From: Rotaria sp. Silwood1
Taxonomy: Eukaryota > Rotifera > Eurotatoria > Philodinida > Philodinidae
Direction: 5' to 3'
DNA: 64,000 nt
Assembly (NCBI GenBank): GCA_905250075.1
Contig: CAJNOP010000127.1
Coordinates: 290,175 to 354,174, forward strand
Below, piece after piece: positions 23,823-51,738 of the stretch; position 1 is the first letter of the stretch; every line of letters begins with the position of its first letter. The notes under the pieces are model-generated. The model did not search any database and was not told the origin of the DNA. It saw only the letters and a program-made list of their open reading frames with translations. A program made the translations under genes and the position numbers.

Positions 23823-26800
23823 GAATCAAGAAAGCTACCAAAGTGCAATCAGAAAAAGACTGATGACCGAACTGCTATGACAACGAACACAGACCAATTG
23901 ATACATGTTTACATGCATCATTTCGGAAATATCATTGTGCGGGTACGCTGTAATGTTATGTTATTAATGGAGAAAAACAAACAAAGAAAGATTGATTGCC
24001 GTGTCATTTAAAATATGATATTGTTATTGTCTGATTCGGAACATGAGTATTTTCCGTTAGAGAAGTTTGATTTAACCCAGCGGTTTCTTTTCACATACCG
24101 GCTGTGTTCTCACAATGTCCTCAAAATTTTTCTTTCTGTTTCTTTTTCTCTCTCTTGTTCTTTTGTTCTTTTCTCTTCTTGATCCCAGATGATAAGTCAA
24201 CATGCATATATCGTGATATGTTGCAGAAAAATAAGCCATATCGGTTAGTGACAGTTGAATATCAATACAGATTTCAGATTGGTTCGTCTTTTAGTGAATC
24301 AGTTATTAATATAAGAAAGGCAGATCATCAATCTACTGATCGGCCATTGATAAACTACTCATTACTGATCTATCGTATTAATTTTTTTGCTGATATTATA
24401 TAAACATATTCAAAACTTCGATTAGTATTAATAATAACTCATACAGAATATGTAATAAAACTTCGTTGAGAATTGAATATTTCAAATAACACTATTATTA
24501 GCAATGGAATCAATAACGACAATTAACAACTCTTGCGTTGATAGACTTTTCTAGATTGTTCGGTTTCCGGCAAATAAGGTCGTCCCGCCTCGGTCTTACC
24601 TACTTAGAGCGAAACCATTATCGGTCATCAAAATACCAGTCTCATCCCATCTCTGGCGTGTTTTGCCAAGAAAAAGAACCATAGTTTATACATTGATGGA
24701 CGATTGACACACCATTGAATGACAGCAAAGAAAAAGATATGCCTCTGTACACATAATACATAAACCAAAACAACAACATTGCATCTTCTAACAATAAGAC
24801 AACGAGTCAAAAAGACCAAGAAAATATTCTTAACGAAAACGAAAATATAGATGTAATATAACGGGTGCTGCAGATTAAATGAGACAAAAAAAATAATTTC
24901 CTTTTGTTATTTTAGGTCACTTAGATCTTCTCTTGAAAAATCATGCTGTAGTCATTTGAGACATAGTTTTGTTGTGCAAAATTGTTGCGTTCTGTTTTCA
25001 ATTAAGTTTTTGTTGTTACAGCGAAATTGAAAGTACTTACACTGACTGAATCATTCAACTGTACCGATCAACAAAGCAGAAAAATTATGCAAATTATTTT
25101 AACAGCGGTTTGCTGAAATTTCAAACATGTCAACAAATCTCCATAACAATCAGCCTCTTTTGATATGTGTATCAGAGTGTCAGGAAAAATATTTACAAGA
25201 AAAATTTTGAAGTGAAAAATAGGAAAATCTCAGAAAAAATCCGTTATGACAAAATTATGTGATCGTTCTTTTTAAATTCAGCATAATCTAATCGTTTCAA
25301 CCCTTCAATTTAACAGTCACATCATTTTTTTTTCAGAATTAAATTCTACATCGCATAGGACAAGAACAACTACTTCATACATCAGATTTCGCTTTGACAA
25401 CCACGTTTTTCCAAAATCTTTACAAAAATATCACTAAGAATTCATTCTAATCCTTTTTACTCATGAGCAATAGTACAAGGAATCTTCAAATGATCGTCGA
25501 AGCAGAAAGCACAAAATATTCTATTGATTGACGATAACCGAGATATGTTTTGGATTATTCTTGATGAGCAAAAAAGAAAACTTTTTTCCAAAAAAAAAAA
25601 CGCAACAGTTCTGTAGAATCAAAAATCCTCTATCAAATGACTGTAGATTTATGTTCTGAAAGTATATCGAAGTATTTCAAAAAAAAAAGAAAATAGATTT
25701 GTCTCGTTTTATCTGAATCATCTGTAGGCTGATATTTTTTAGTAGACTAATATGAGAATCATGGTGACTATGGAGAACAATAGCATATAAAATGATGTGT
25801 CCATCAAGAAATCATATGGCATGCCAAATATTTTATACAACACCGAACAGTAATTTTCCGCTTTTATTTTCTCTTTAACATGCGCGATGTGTGTATTAGA
25901 GACTTTAATGATTTTTAAAGCTCAAATAGGAAATTGAAGAACGAATATAGCGAATGTTTTTTTTAATTTTCATGTTACTCAAAGTCACTTTTGAATCAGT
26001 GACGATGTATGTAAAAATAATGAGTAAATACTGTTTCTTTCTTTTCTTACTTCCGGACAAAGTGATCCGACAAACAAATAGTTACCTGTTAAATATATTT
26101 TTTTTTTCATTGTCTATACATTTTTCCAATGTAAGCAGATAAAAAATGTTCCCTTGAAATTCTAATGTTTTTTCTATTTTTTCAAAAACATTTCTACCAG
26201 CTAAAAATGTATTGTCATAAATGACAACTTTTTTTTCTCTTATTTTTGGTCTTTTACGTCCACATTTTTTTCCTTTTTTTCTGATAACGAGATTATACTT
26301 AAGAAAATTTGTGATTTGTACAACGATAATGTTTATGGTTATATTTGAAGAGGGTATGAAAAAATCTGTTAAGTCTTTCTTTTCTATATACAATCGTAAA
26401 CCCTCCACATATAGTTCATAATAAGTCATTGATTCATTTTGTTGTGCATCTAGAGTTCTTCTATTTGATTATTGGTAATTGATGAACAACATAACATTAT
26501 AAAGAGATGAAAGTTTGCTAGCATTCTCATTGTTCTTATGAATTGTATATACTTCATAGTTTTTATTCATAATTACATTAGATTTTTGTCCGTGTGTGTG
26601 TGTTTTTTTTTCTTTTAACGAAGTGTGTAATACAATTCCATATTTTGATGATGCCTATAAAACAGACTAACATATAGTATGTCGTTTCAACCGAAGAAAT
26701 ATTTCTTCTTCGTTTATTTAATAATCAGATTGTTTGCGTGACAGAGTAAAATAAGGGACCTACCTGACAAGAGTCTTAATCGAACCGAATATATGTTGTT

Positions 26801-26894
26801 TTTTCATCACTATTCTTTTGTTTTTTTTTTGTTCTCCTATAGAACTGATTACAATCAGTTAATGTATTATTAGTTAAATGATTGTTAGCAAACA
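23823..26894. other. Non-coding upstream region of GPCR B
   Basis: Diverged copy of the flank of GPCR A with two extra segments. About 24240-24685 has no counterpart in unit 1 and no recognised content. The segment 24861-25724 is a TIR-bearing element, listed separately. Open frames here (23802-24011, 24104-24403, 26082-26429 minus) are not credible genes. Confidence 0.5.
24861..25724. mobile_element. 864 bp non-autonomous TA-flanked DNA transposon (Tc1/mariner-like)
   Basis: Unit 1 reads ATGTAATATA directly followed by GGCTTATATTC (near 18650). Unit 2 has the same ATGTAATATA (to 24860), then 864 extra bases, then TA and GGCTGATATTT (from 25727). The extra DNA starts ACGGGTGCTGCAGATTAAAT and, read on the other strand from its right end, starts CAGATGATTCAGATAAAACG; both continue GAGACAAA. 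That makes imperfect terminal inverted repeats of about 27 bp flanked by TA. No transposase frame was seen, so it is a non-autonomous or decayed copy. Confidence 0.75.
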
Positions 26895-28357
26895 ATGACA
26901 ATGAATTGTTCACTAAAAGGTGAAATTGCACGTCAAATTGAATGGCATAGTTATCCATACTTACTTAGTTTGGGAACAGTTGGCAATGTTTTAACAATCA
27001 TTGTTTTAATACGCATGAGACAACACAGTGTTTATCGTTATTTAACATTTATGGCTATTGCTGACACTATTGTTCTAAATCTTGGTTTATTACGTGAATT
27101 ACTTTTATCATCAAGTCTTCATGTTCATATACAAGGTACATTATTATGTAAACTACATGTTTTTTTCTTCTAGTAAGTTCATTATTCTTTTTTTCTATAC
27201 AAAGACAAATAATAACTCATTATTAAAATTGTTCTTCTAGTAATACGCTGCATCTCTCATCTTGGTTTCGATGTTGTTTAAATTTAGATCGTTATGTTGC
27301 TGTCAAGTTCCCAATATATACATCAAAATGGTGTCGAACACGACAAGCATCGATTAATTCAAGCATCATTTTTACTATTGTATCTTTATCTAATATACAT
27401 TTATTAATATTTGTTCAAGGTGATAATCATCCTAAGAGTTTACATGGTCTCAATTCTACACGCTCTACTGTTAATCCATTCCAATATCAACAATGTTATT
27501 TACATCCAAGTTATGTACACTTTTTTGAACACATCTATACGTGGATTGATATGTTTCTTGTAACAATAATCCCTTTTATATTTATTATTTTATGTAATTT
27601 AACTGTTATTAATCGTGTATTTCTTGTACCTAGCCCAGGTAAAAAAAGTGATTTCGTTAGTCGTTCCAAAGCAACAAATCGTTTACGTTCATTATGTTTA
27701 ATTATGATATGTTCATCATTTGTATTTGTTGCAACAACTTTACCAGTAACTGCATTTATAATTGATTTATTATCACACAAAGCATCGATTGATTTAATGC
27801 GTTGTCGACGTATACAATGGACTATCTATAATATTTTAATGTATTTTAATTATGCAAGTATTCTTATTTATTGTTTGTCTGGTACAGAATTTCGTCATGC
27901 ACTAACTAAAACAATACGTTTTCAAGGAAGATCAAGTTTAACAACCATGCTACAGACTGATGTAATGAATGCTTTTAAACAACGTTTAACATCAGCACCG
28001 CAACAATTACGTCAAGTACTTGTTGAATATCAAGATAAAAAACGTTTTCGTTCATCATGTGTTAATATGCCGCCGACTATTGGTCATCATAAAATTCAAC
28101 TTATGATGAACAAAACTACAATTAAGGCAAAATATTTACAAATTCAACAACCAGATTATCATGATTATTACAGAACACCTTGTGCAACTCCAACAAATGG
28201 TTTATGCATGACACCGTCACCAACAATGCACAGCTTAGGACATATAGGATGTGAACCAAATTATGGATCGATTAATCTAATTGACATACCTGACTATATC
28301 AATGATAAAAATCCTACCGTAGAGGACAAGGTTGTTTTTCATGGTTTAGCTGAATAA
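26895..28357 (+). CDS. Class A (rhodopsin-like) G-protein-coupled receptor, copy B
   Basis: Two exons, 26895-27172 and 27241-28357, encode a 464-residue paralogue of the receptor at 19823. The 68 bp intron is base-for-base identical to that of copy A. The N-terminal 40 residues and the C-terminal tail (from about residue 315) differ clearly, while the core from TM2 to TM7 is almost unchanged, including silent positions. The GN motif in TM1, DRY at 109-111 and a TM7 reading NYASILIY rather than NPxxY are all visible. The frame is open throughout. Both copies are probably functional, and the tail differences suggest different coupling or turnover (inference). Ligand unknown. Confidence 0.9.
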
Positions 28358-28604
28358 AAAAAAAACTTTTGCTGCATTAAATTAGCTAAATTATTCTTGT
28401 TGTTATAAAGAGAAATTTTTTTCATGTGTATATTGGACTTTGACATACCATTATAATGCAGACATGTAATGTTATCATCATCCAATTTTCAATACGTTGA
28501 CGCAGTCAACCTTTAGACTTTTCTATCCTCATTTGTCACTCAAAAAGAGGTCATCTGATAGATTGTTATTATATTTTTTTTTTTCTTAAATAAATTATTT
28601 CCAT

Positions 28605-28865
28605 ACATACGCTTGCTTTTTTCGTAATCAAAAACACTGCTATGCTTTCAAATGCAAACAAGCAAATACAAATATAACATCTCTGGTTATTTTAAAGAGA
28701 TCATCTGCTTTTAAGAATCCTGGAAATACTTTTGCCAAACGACAATGCTAACAATAAAATCGTTGAACAAATTTTAATAACTAATTAATTTACATGCTTC
28801 TCGTATATAATGACGATGACCTTCTTCAACATAACTTAGGTTATCAAAACTTTTAATTGAAAGAA
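28605..28865 (-). pseudogene. Decarboxylase relic, C-terminal fragment of the second copy
   Basis: Aligns with 22030-22240 of the first relic. Both share a GATCATCTG word, a CAAACGACAATGCTAA word (28735, 22128) and CTTCTCGTATATAATGACGA (28797, 22190). It shows no usable frame. Non-homologous DNA follows from about 28870. Confidence 0.6.
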
Positions 28866-28869
28866 ATAA

Positions 28870-30955
28870 GTCAATGCTAAAAATAACGGGTGGGTCAAAC
28901 ATTTTTTGATCATTATTATATATGCTATTACTGCACACGAAAATATTGTTTAATTTTGACCTATTTTCCATTTGAACGAACATTGTTTGGAGGGCAGAAA
29001 AATATTTCATGACATGTTGAAGAAAGACTTACGCGCTAACTTTTGAGGCTTATTTCGAGGGCGTAACATCATGTTTCACAATATTTTTTTTATCAAGTTT
29101 TTTAATGTTTTTCCTATTCAACAAGCAAGTTGATGTTACTATTTTTAGCCTTTTAATTGTGTGCATACATCATTAGTTTCAGCAAATCCTTTCCATTCTC
29201 AATTAGTTTCATTGACAGTACATTAGCAGAATACATTTTTCTTGCTACAAAAACTATTGTTCTAATAATGTCCGTACAGCTTGTGATGCATAACGATATT
29301 AAGTTGATTTAGTCAAAATATAACTTTTCTTAACAAATGTTTGTTTGATCAAAAGAACTGTTTGACATTCTATAGATTGTTTTATGTCAACGTCACCATT
29401 GATAGTATTCTTGGTTTTATGTGTAGATAATTTCGAACAACTTAGCAACAAATACTGCTGAACAAACTAGAGGTTTCGTTTCAAATATTTGATATTGTTC
29501 ACATATCATACTAGGTGACTTAGTAGAGGGTCATACATAGAATTCAATAAATTTCTTGGTGTATTGACTCAATCGACGCTGTGATATTGTTCATTATTCA
29601 TTTCAATAAACTAATATTGCAAAACTCAATGATATAAAAGGCCTATTTCATTGGTGGACGCTTCCCATGGTCCTTCACATACATCAGTGCTTTCCATGTC
29701 ATTTATTTTCCACTCTATTTTTGTGGACGATTAGATCTTAATAAATCTTCTCTTTTCCATTGTAAATATTTTTGGATGACTCTATATACAATAATCTTTT
29801 TTTTTAAATTAAGTTTCTATTAGTTTTCAAGCTATAACAACCAATATCATTATAGAAAATTGCAACACGTTATGTGAGTGCTTCTTGCTTTTCCTTCATA
29901 TCAACAACAAATACATGTAATCTCCCTTTTCAAGTCATTTTTACATAGAATCAAAAATAAATATCTTATAAACATCATGAGATATTGTCTGATCATATTT
30001 GGTAGATACATCTTAATGATCTTATCTACCATTTCTGATTGAACCAATTTCTAATGTTTAATGGAAGTTTTTTTGCTAAGAATGAACTGCATGTTACGCT
30101 TTATCCTCTTAAATTCTGTGTTGTTTTTGTTAATATGATGTCCTAATTAACTTTTTTGAGTTAATTTAAGCATTGATGGATGAATTTGGTTGAGATCGAT
30201 TTGACGGCTTGACGTGCCCCTGTCCAAAAACATCTCTATATCTTGTCATACGATGATTGACATGATATTAATATTGAATTATCAAATAAATGTACACATC
30301 TTCGCATATTCTTCGTTCGTCATTTGTTTTCATAGATGAGTCCCACACATGAAGCAGATCCCATTCTTTTTTGTTTTCTAGATGCCTCATAAGAAGTTTA
30401 TCCAACCTTCATTCATGCTATTCATCGTATATCGAAAGAAACAGTTCGTAAACATAAAACAACAACTGTAGTGAATCACTTCTTAAAAGAAATCTTTGAA
30501 ATAATAGATTTTTTTTATCAGTGAACTACTTCATCTAAAAGACACTTAAGGGTATTTTTACGCATATGATAAATGATAATTGCGTCTGTGTGCATCGCTT
30601 TTTCGTATGTTTACTTTGGTTATACCTTGTGACAATAAATCTGTATGCAGAAATTCTATTTATTGCCATGAAATACTTCGTATAATAATAGCAAGTATAT
30701 GTCAGAAGCTAAGTAGAGTATCATTCAAGTCGTGAAAATGAGTCGTATACGACAAAAAATGGTGTAACGATGACAGTATACCATCAGAATTTGGTTCTAA
30801 TACTGTGCATGGATTTTTGAGGGAAACAACCCTCAACGGCACCACTTACATTCGGATGAAAAGTGATTCGTAATTAGAGCTGGTAAAGGACTTCTCAGAC
30901 ACAGTGATCATTTTTCATTTTTTAGGACAACAATTATGCTGTAGCAAAAAATCTA
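28870..30955. other. Unrecognised DNA replacing the middle of the second decarboxylase relic
   Basis: About 2.1 kb of AT-rich sequence with no counterpart in unit 1 and no domain-bearing frame. It lies exactly where the central exons of the decarboxylase should be, so it is either an insertion plus deletion or fully decayed sequence. No clear terminal repeats were found by eye. Confidence 0.4.
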
Positions 30956-31275
30956 AATGATCGACCTGAGTGGGAAATAAGTACGAAAATGTGGATGCTG
31001 ACAATGTGTTATATCAGGCATTATGATTTGTTCAACATCTTTCATAATATCATCCCATAATTTGCTTTTTTCAGATGCATTTCGTGGTAACATTAATCGT
31101 AAATAACCTGAGTCTATTTCTGCTGCCGCATGACATTCACTATGATTTTAATCAATATAAAAATAATAAAGAAGTTTACTTTGATAATTTTCTAACCTAA
31201 TATTAATTAAATAGTCAGCAATATAATGAATCATATCTTTACCACGAGGGCGAAATTCTTCGTCATCTGTACAGA
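30956..31275 (-). pseudogene. Decarboxylase relic, N-terminal fragment of the second copy
   Basis: Aligns with about 23500-23790 of the first relic. The minus strand reads EEFRPRGKDMIHYIADYLIN (about 31265-31200) and, after an intron-like gap, LRLMLPRNASEK followed by WDDIMKDVEQIIMPD-like sequence (about 31110-31000). Here the first exon lacks the extra base that breaks the first copy. The remainder of the gene is missing or separated by about 2 kb of unrelated DNA, so the copy is dead. Confidence 0.7.
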
Positions 31276-32615
31276 ATGTAAATGAATAAACTATGAATTA
31301 ATTTAATATCGGCTCATTGTGAACTAATGATATTGATAATAATTCAACATTATATTTATTGCATTTTCCATCAACACCAAAAAATCAATTTTATTATCTA
31401 TGTGAATTTTTCTTTAATCTTTTTTTGTTTCTATAAGAATATAATGTTTTCAACAATGAAAATAAAAAACAATAATTGTATGTTCAATGGTGTGACTAAT
31501 TTATTTAGTTATAGTTAAATATGACTGAAGAGTACAAAGAGAAGCGTACTCGTACGTATAACTATAATTTGTTCGATAGACAACAATCAAAACATACTTT
31601 TCTAGAGTATACATACACGTCAGTTTGCATCATCTTTTAATTTAAATATTGAATTAGTTTAAATGATGACATCCTAACATTTATTTCTGTTGATATCTAA
31701 AGCTAAATAATATATAACCAACATGAGAAGCATCATCAGAACGTCAGAATTTTTATTACGGATTATTCTATCAACTTCATCAATTCCATTCGATGTCGAA
31801 ATCTTTTGTCAACGTTGTTTCTTTCGAAACAAAACATATTATTAAAAAAATTTTCTAAATTTCCTCTTAATTTCTTTGATTTGTGCAGTGTTTGTAAACA
31901 TATCGGAAAGATAGAACAAGTAAATGTATCCATAGGTGTTGAGATCTTCGTTTGATCGTCACGTTTTGTTCTTGTATAGAAGCAACGAATATAACAAATC
32001 GAGAAAAAAAAAACTGAGTTACAAATTTGAAATGAAGGATTATGTTGAATTACAATGCAGGACTGTCTGATTGTCGTAATAGAGCTTGATGTTATCCATT
32101 TTCAATCGCTATGTTAATATTCTTCTTCGAATCAATTGAACGTGTAAACGAAGAACATTTTTATGTGAATTATTCACTATCAGATCTCGTTTCATTAGAG
32201 ATTTGTATACAGATAGTGAAAATCTGCGAAAATCATTAATATTGCCTTGCATAATGGTTCATATTTTTTAATATCAAATCTTTTTTTTCACCTGTTAACT
32301 CGAGTTGTAGCCATAGTGACTGAAAATTCCTGTAAACGATGGAAACTAAAATGAATAAGGAGTACCTTGTACATAAATTTTTTTGTTATTCAATCTTTTT
32401 TGTCTGACTATTTCAATAAATTTACCTCTTTTATGAATGGCTCGTTTTAACCAAATAGTCTGATTTGTCTGATGAGTCATTTCACTGTCAATAATTGACG
32501 CACGTGTATATGAATGTTATTGCACATCTATCAAGAAATTCCCTTTTTCTTTATTGTATTTTCCACAATTATCTAAAATCACTACTTATTTTTATTTGAA
32601 ATCTTTCAGACAAGT
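31276..32615. other. Intergenic region before the ATM-like gene
   Basis: AT-rich DNA without a recognisable gene or repeat. It presumably includes the promoter and 5'UTR of the ATM-like gene starting at 32616. The frame 31327-31518 is low-complexity and unsupported. Confidence 0.5.
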
Positions 32616-48454
<15,839 letters not shown>

Positions 48455-50669
48455 TTTTTGTTGAATATATGTGTGAACATTGTTGTGAATTAATTATATT
48501 TTTTTTTATATTCAGAATACAACAATATTATTCTTTCGAATGCACAATAAAAAAAAAAGGGATTTGTAAAAAAAAACAAAATGCAGACATTCGTAATATT
48601 CTATCCTAATATTTATTTCATAATACAAATCTAGAAAACTTAATTATCATCATTCGTTGTAGAACGAGAAAACAGTTTTTGATTGATTTTTACCACGATG
48701 CACAAAAAAATTGAGATATTTGTAACATAAAATTAGAGTTTATCTTTTTTTTAACGTATTAATTAATATTCAACCATCGAGTATCGACCTAATTATTATT
48801 CATCTAATTAACATTTACCTAATGAAGTCTTGCATAACTATTTTGAGCATAGGACATTTTTAGTAATCCATCAAAGCTGTTTTTGTTTGAACGGTCTTTT
48901 TTGTTTAATGATAGCTTTAATCGAATGCAATCAACTAATATTCAAAGAAACCATATGTGACCAATACTATAATCAAACATTCAGTCGCAATTTACAATGT
49001 CACCAGTAAATTGATTATGACAATAATGACGATTCATAATAACTATATTCTTATCGACCTCATAAATCTACTTCTATTCAATTATTATGATTAAAAGCAA
49101 TAGCATAGATATTTGATGAATATGTTTTAAATTATACGGATAATAACACTTAATGTTTAGCCAGTACTAAATTATAAGTTGTTATTTGAGAAAATTTGAC
49201 TTTTCAACAAATCAAAAATTATACAAAAGGATATTCTGTCTATTATGAAGTAAAGATTAATTTTCTGTGAAATATTCTTTAGCAATGGATTCAACAGTTT
49301 TCTTTTTTACAATACACGAAAATACTTCATTATTATCAGGAAATACATGCACAGCTGAACTTAATGAACTTGTCTATATTTAAATAAAATCGTATTAGCT
49401 ATTGTGTTTTTCCATGGATGTTTCTTGCCAGTTTAATATATGATAATAATTATTATTCATTTTCTGTTGCTACATTATATGTAATATAGATCTGAAGAGT
49501 ATTAACTTCTAAAATTTACGAAACACATCACTGAAATAACTCCATTTCTTTCAGTATCATATATGTATGAAATACATCAATTTATTGTTGAATTTCGACA
49601 GAAGGTCTGTCACTGACAATTAAGAGTTCAGATTTATCAGGTTGAGCTTGTCATTTCTTCAACAGATATGTCAGTGTGTTTTATCGATTTAGGTACCTTC
49701 AAACTTTCACCAATATTTCAATGTGAACGTTAGAAAAACAAACCATTCTTTAAAAGGTTGATTTTTGATGAGATGAATTGCCGATCAATTTCATTTTGGA
49801 TAAAAATAATTTAATTGGATTATTTCTTTTTTTTTAATGCCAGATAATATATTGATGATGTCATCTTTACATCGAATGGATTAGAAGAAAAAACCAAAAA
49901 GTTATGAGATGCAGCTAAAGAGTTTCCTAGAACTATTAAATTAGTACGCTAAATAGTCACAAGTTTTCTATCTCTTCATATTCTCTTTATTAATAATAGT
50001 ATTGAAACATTTTACTTTGAAAGATGTTGTATTCGGTTGATGTAATTATGCAATAGGTCAGTTGCATCGATATGAATATTACATTCTCACTTATATTTTC
50101 ACTTAAGCTTTGTGATGTTCATCTCTCTCTCTCGGACATAAGCTTGTATTTAATGCTCGACAAACATATTTCGGAGGTATGAGACCACTCAAGAAACGCC
50201 ATTACAGGAGATAGAGATGAGTTACTCCTCCTATTTGTCGCTATATTAGGCTTGAGTCTCTTGGCTATAGTATACAGAATTAATAATCATCCATTGATTT
50301 AGTTATCAATCAACATGCATTAATTCACTATTTCGATAAGTCTTTCTTGAATGCTTGTCCTCAGTCTCATCTATTTTATCAGTGATAAAGGATGAAAAGC
50401 TTGGTTTTCTTGTGTTACGTAAAAATTTACTAGCTTAACTGACATTAAAGCACATGGAAGCCATCAAAAGAGCAGTGACTATTGAAAACACCAACAATGA
50501 GGGCAGTCAACTAGTAAGAGAAAAAATTCCACAGTACTCTATTTATTCATCATACATACGAGGCAAGACTGCGAAGTTTGAAACGACATATACTACATAT
50601 GGTCCACTATAATAGCTTCTTTGCGGGTACACCAAAAGAAAAGATCAAGCTGATTGTAGACCATTGCAA
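48455..50669. other. Intergenic region downstream of ATM
   Basis: AT-rich non-coding DNA. AATAAA lies at about 48547, a plausible polyadenylation signal for the ATM-like gene. No gene or clear repeat was recognised up to the transposon at 50672. Confidence 0.5.
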
Positions 50670-50671
50670 TA

Positions 50672-51736
50672 CAGTATAACCTCTCTATAGCGGACACCTA
50701 AAGGACTTTTTCAAAGTGTCCACTATACGGAGGTGTCCACTTAAGAGAGGTTTTAGATTTCTTTCGCTTCAAAGTGATCACTATCGTTATTATAGTGGAT
50801 TCCACTCCTTTCTCAAGTTCGTTCGCAATTGTTTCGTCCGCATTATACACGTCGTCGTCGTTGTACCCATTAACGATTGTCAGAAGACGATGTTTCCAAT
50901 CATTCATGGTGGCTGTGATGACACTTGCACTCTCACCCGAAATTTGCCTGAATCCGATCATATGCCGATTACGAAACCTCTGAAGCCACCCATTTGACGC
51001 TTTGAACTCTCCTGGTAGATTGTCCATTTCTTCGGCAATTTCTCGCGCTTTCTCTTACAACTTTGGATCCGACACAGGAATGAGTTTTGCATGTTGAGCC
51101 GTGAACCATTCGAAGAGGACTTCGTCGACGTGTTTGCCACTTTCATCTTTCAATTTTCGCTTGATGCTCTTGTTAGCATTAGATGAATAATCACTCTGAT
51201 ATTCGGCGCTGCGTGTCAAGATATTGGCGACACTACTTTGTCTGCCAGTTTACGTATCGAAAGGCCATTGCCGCTGTCATTGTCGTTGATCAAAGAAATC
51301 TTCTGTTCTAATGTCAATTCGTGTTGCTTCATGAGTAGATAGGTGAACGTGTGTTCAATTTAGTAATTTGCTGTCCTTTTATATTATCATCTGGTCTGTT
51401 CTTTTTTTGCCTAGTCTATTCTCGTTTTACCCTGTCTGTTTTGTTTCTGCCTAGTCTATTTTCTTTCCATTGCCTTTGTATTGCAGTGTACGTCGCATAT
51501 TGATTTCATTAGCGCCTTGTCACATGCACAATTCTGTCTAGATGAAGATAATGCGACGAACTTAACAAACTGTCTACTATGAAGAGGTTATTCACTGCAA
51601 TGGGACCAGATAAAAGTGTCCACAGTCCAGATTCGGGAGGTTCATTTCCAGCAAAAAAGGCTCGGTGGGACCGAGAGGTGTCCACAATAGGGAGATGTCC
51701 ACTTTAGAGAGGTGTCCACTAACAGAGGTTTTACTG
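50672..51736 (-). mobile_element. Pogo/Tigger-like DNA transposon, internally deleted
   Basis: The 1,065 bp element is flanked by TA (50670-50671 and 51737-51738). Termini are CAGTATAACCTCTCTATAGC on the left and, read inward on the other strand, CAGTAAAACCTCTGTTAGTG on the right. Both continue with GGACACC-type subterminal repeats (GTGTCCACT words near 50717, 51681, 51695 and 51713). This is the classic pogo/Tigger end. On the minus strand, MKQHELTLEQKISLIND (about 51333-51283) looks like the first CENP-B-type helix-turn-helix. WLQRFRNRHMIGFRQISGES (about 50985-50926) is the second, and VYNADET (about 50846) starts the DDE domain. The rest of the catalytic domain is absent, so this copy cannot make transposase. 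Frame changes between the first and second blocks were also seen. Confidence 0.85.
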
Positions 51737-51738
51737 TA

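Larger units (their letters stand above)
23823..31275. repeat. Tandem segmental duplication, unit 2 (GPCR B plus decarboxylase fragments)
   Basis: Second copy of the 18010-23822 unit in the same orientation. It is about 1.6 kb longer because of insertions upstream of the receptor (about 24240-24685 and 24861-25724) and replacement of the middle of the decarboxylase relic by unrelated DNA (about 28870-30955). Receptor coding DNA is much more similar between units than the flanks. Confidence 0.8.

Noticed and set aside
26082-26429. 115-codon minus-strand frame with Lys/Arg-rich middle
   Set aside because: Lies in AT-rich upstream DNA; the matching stretch of unit 1 (around 19000-19350) has no corresponding frame.
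50716-50997. Plus-strand frames over the pogo-like element
   Set aside because: They are antisense to the recognisable CENP-B-type transposase fragment and contain no domain.
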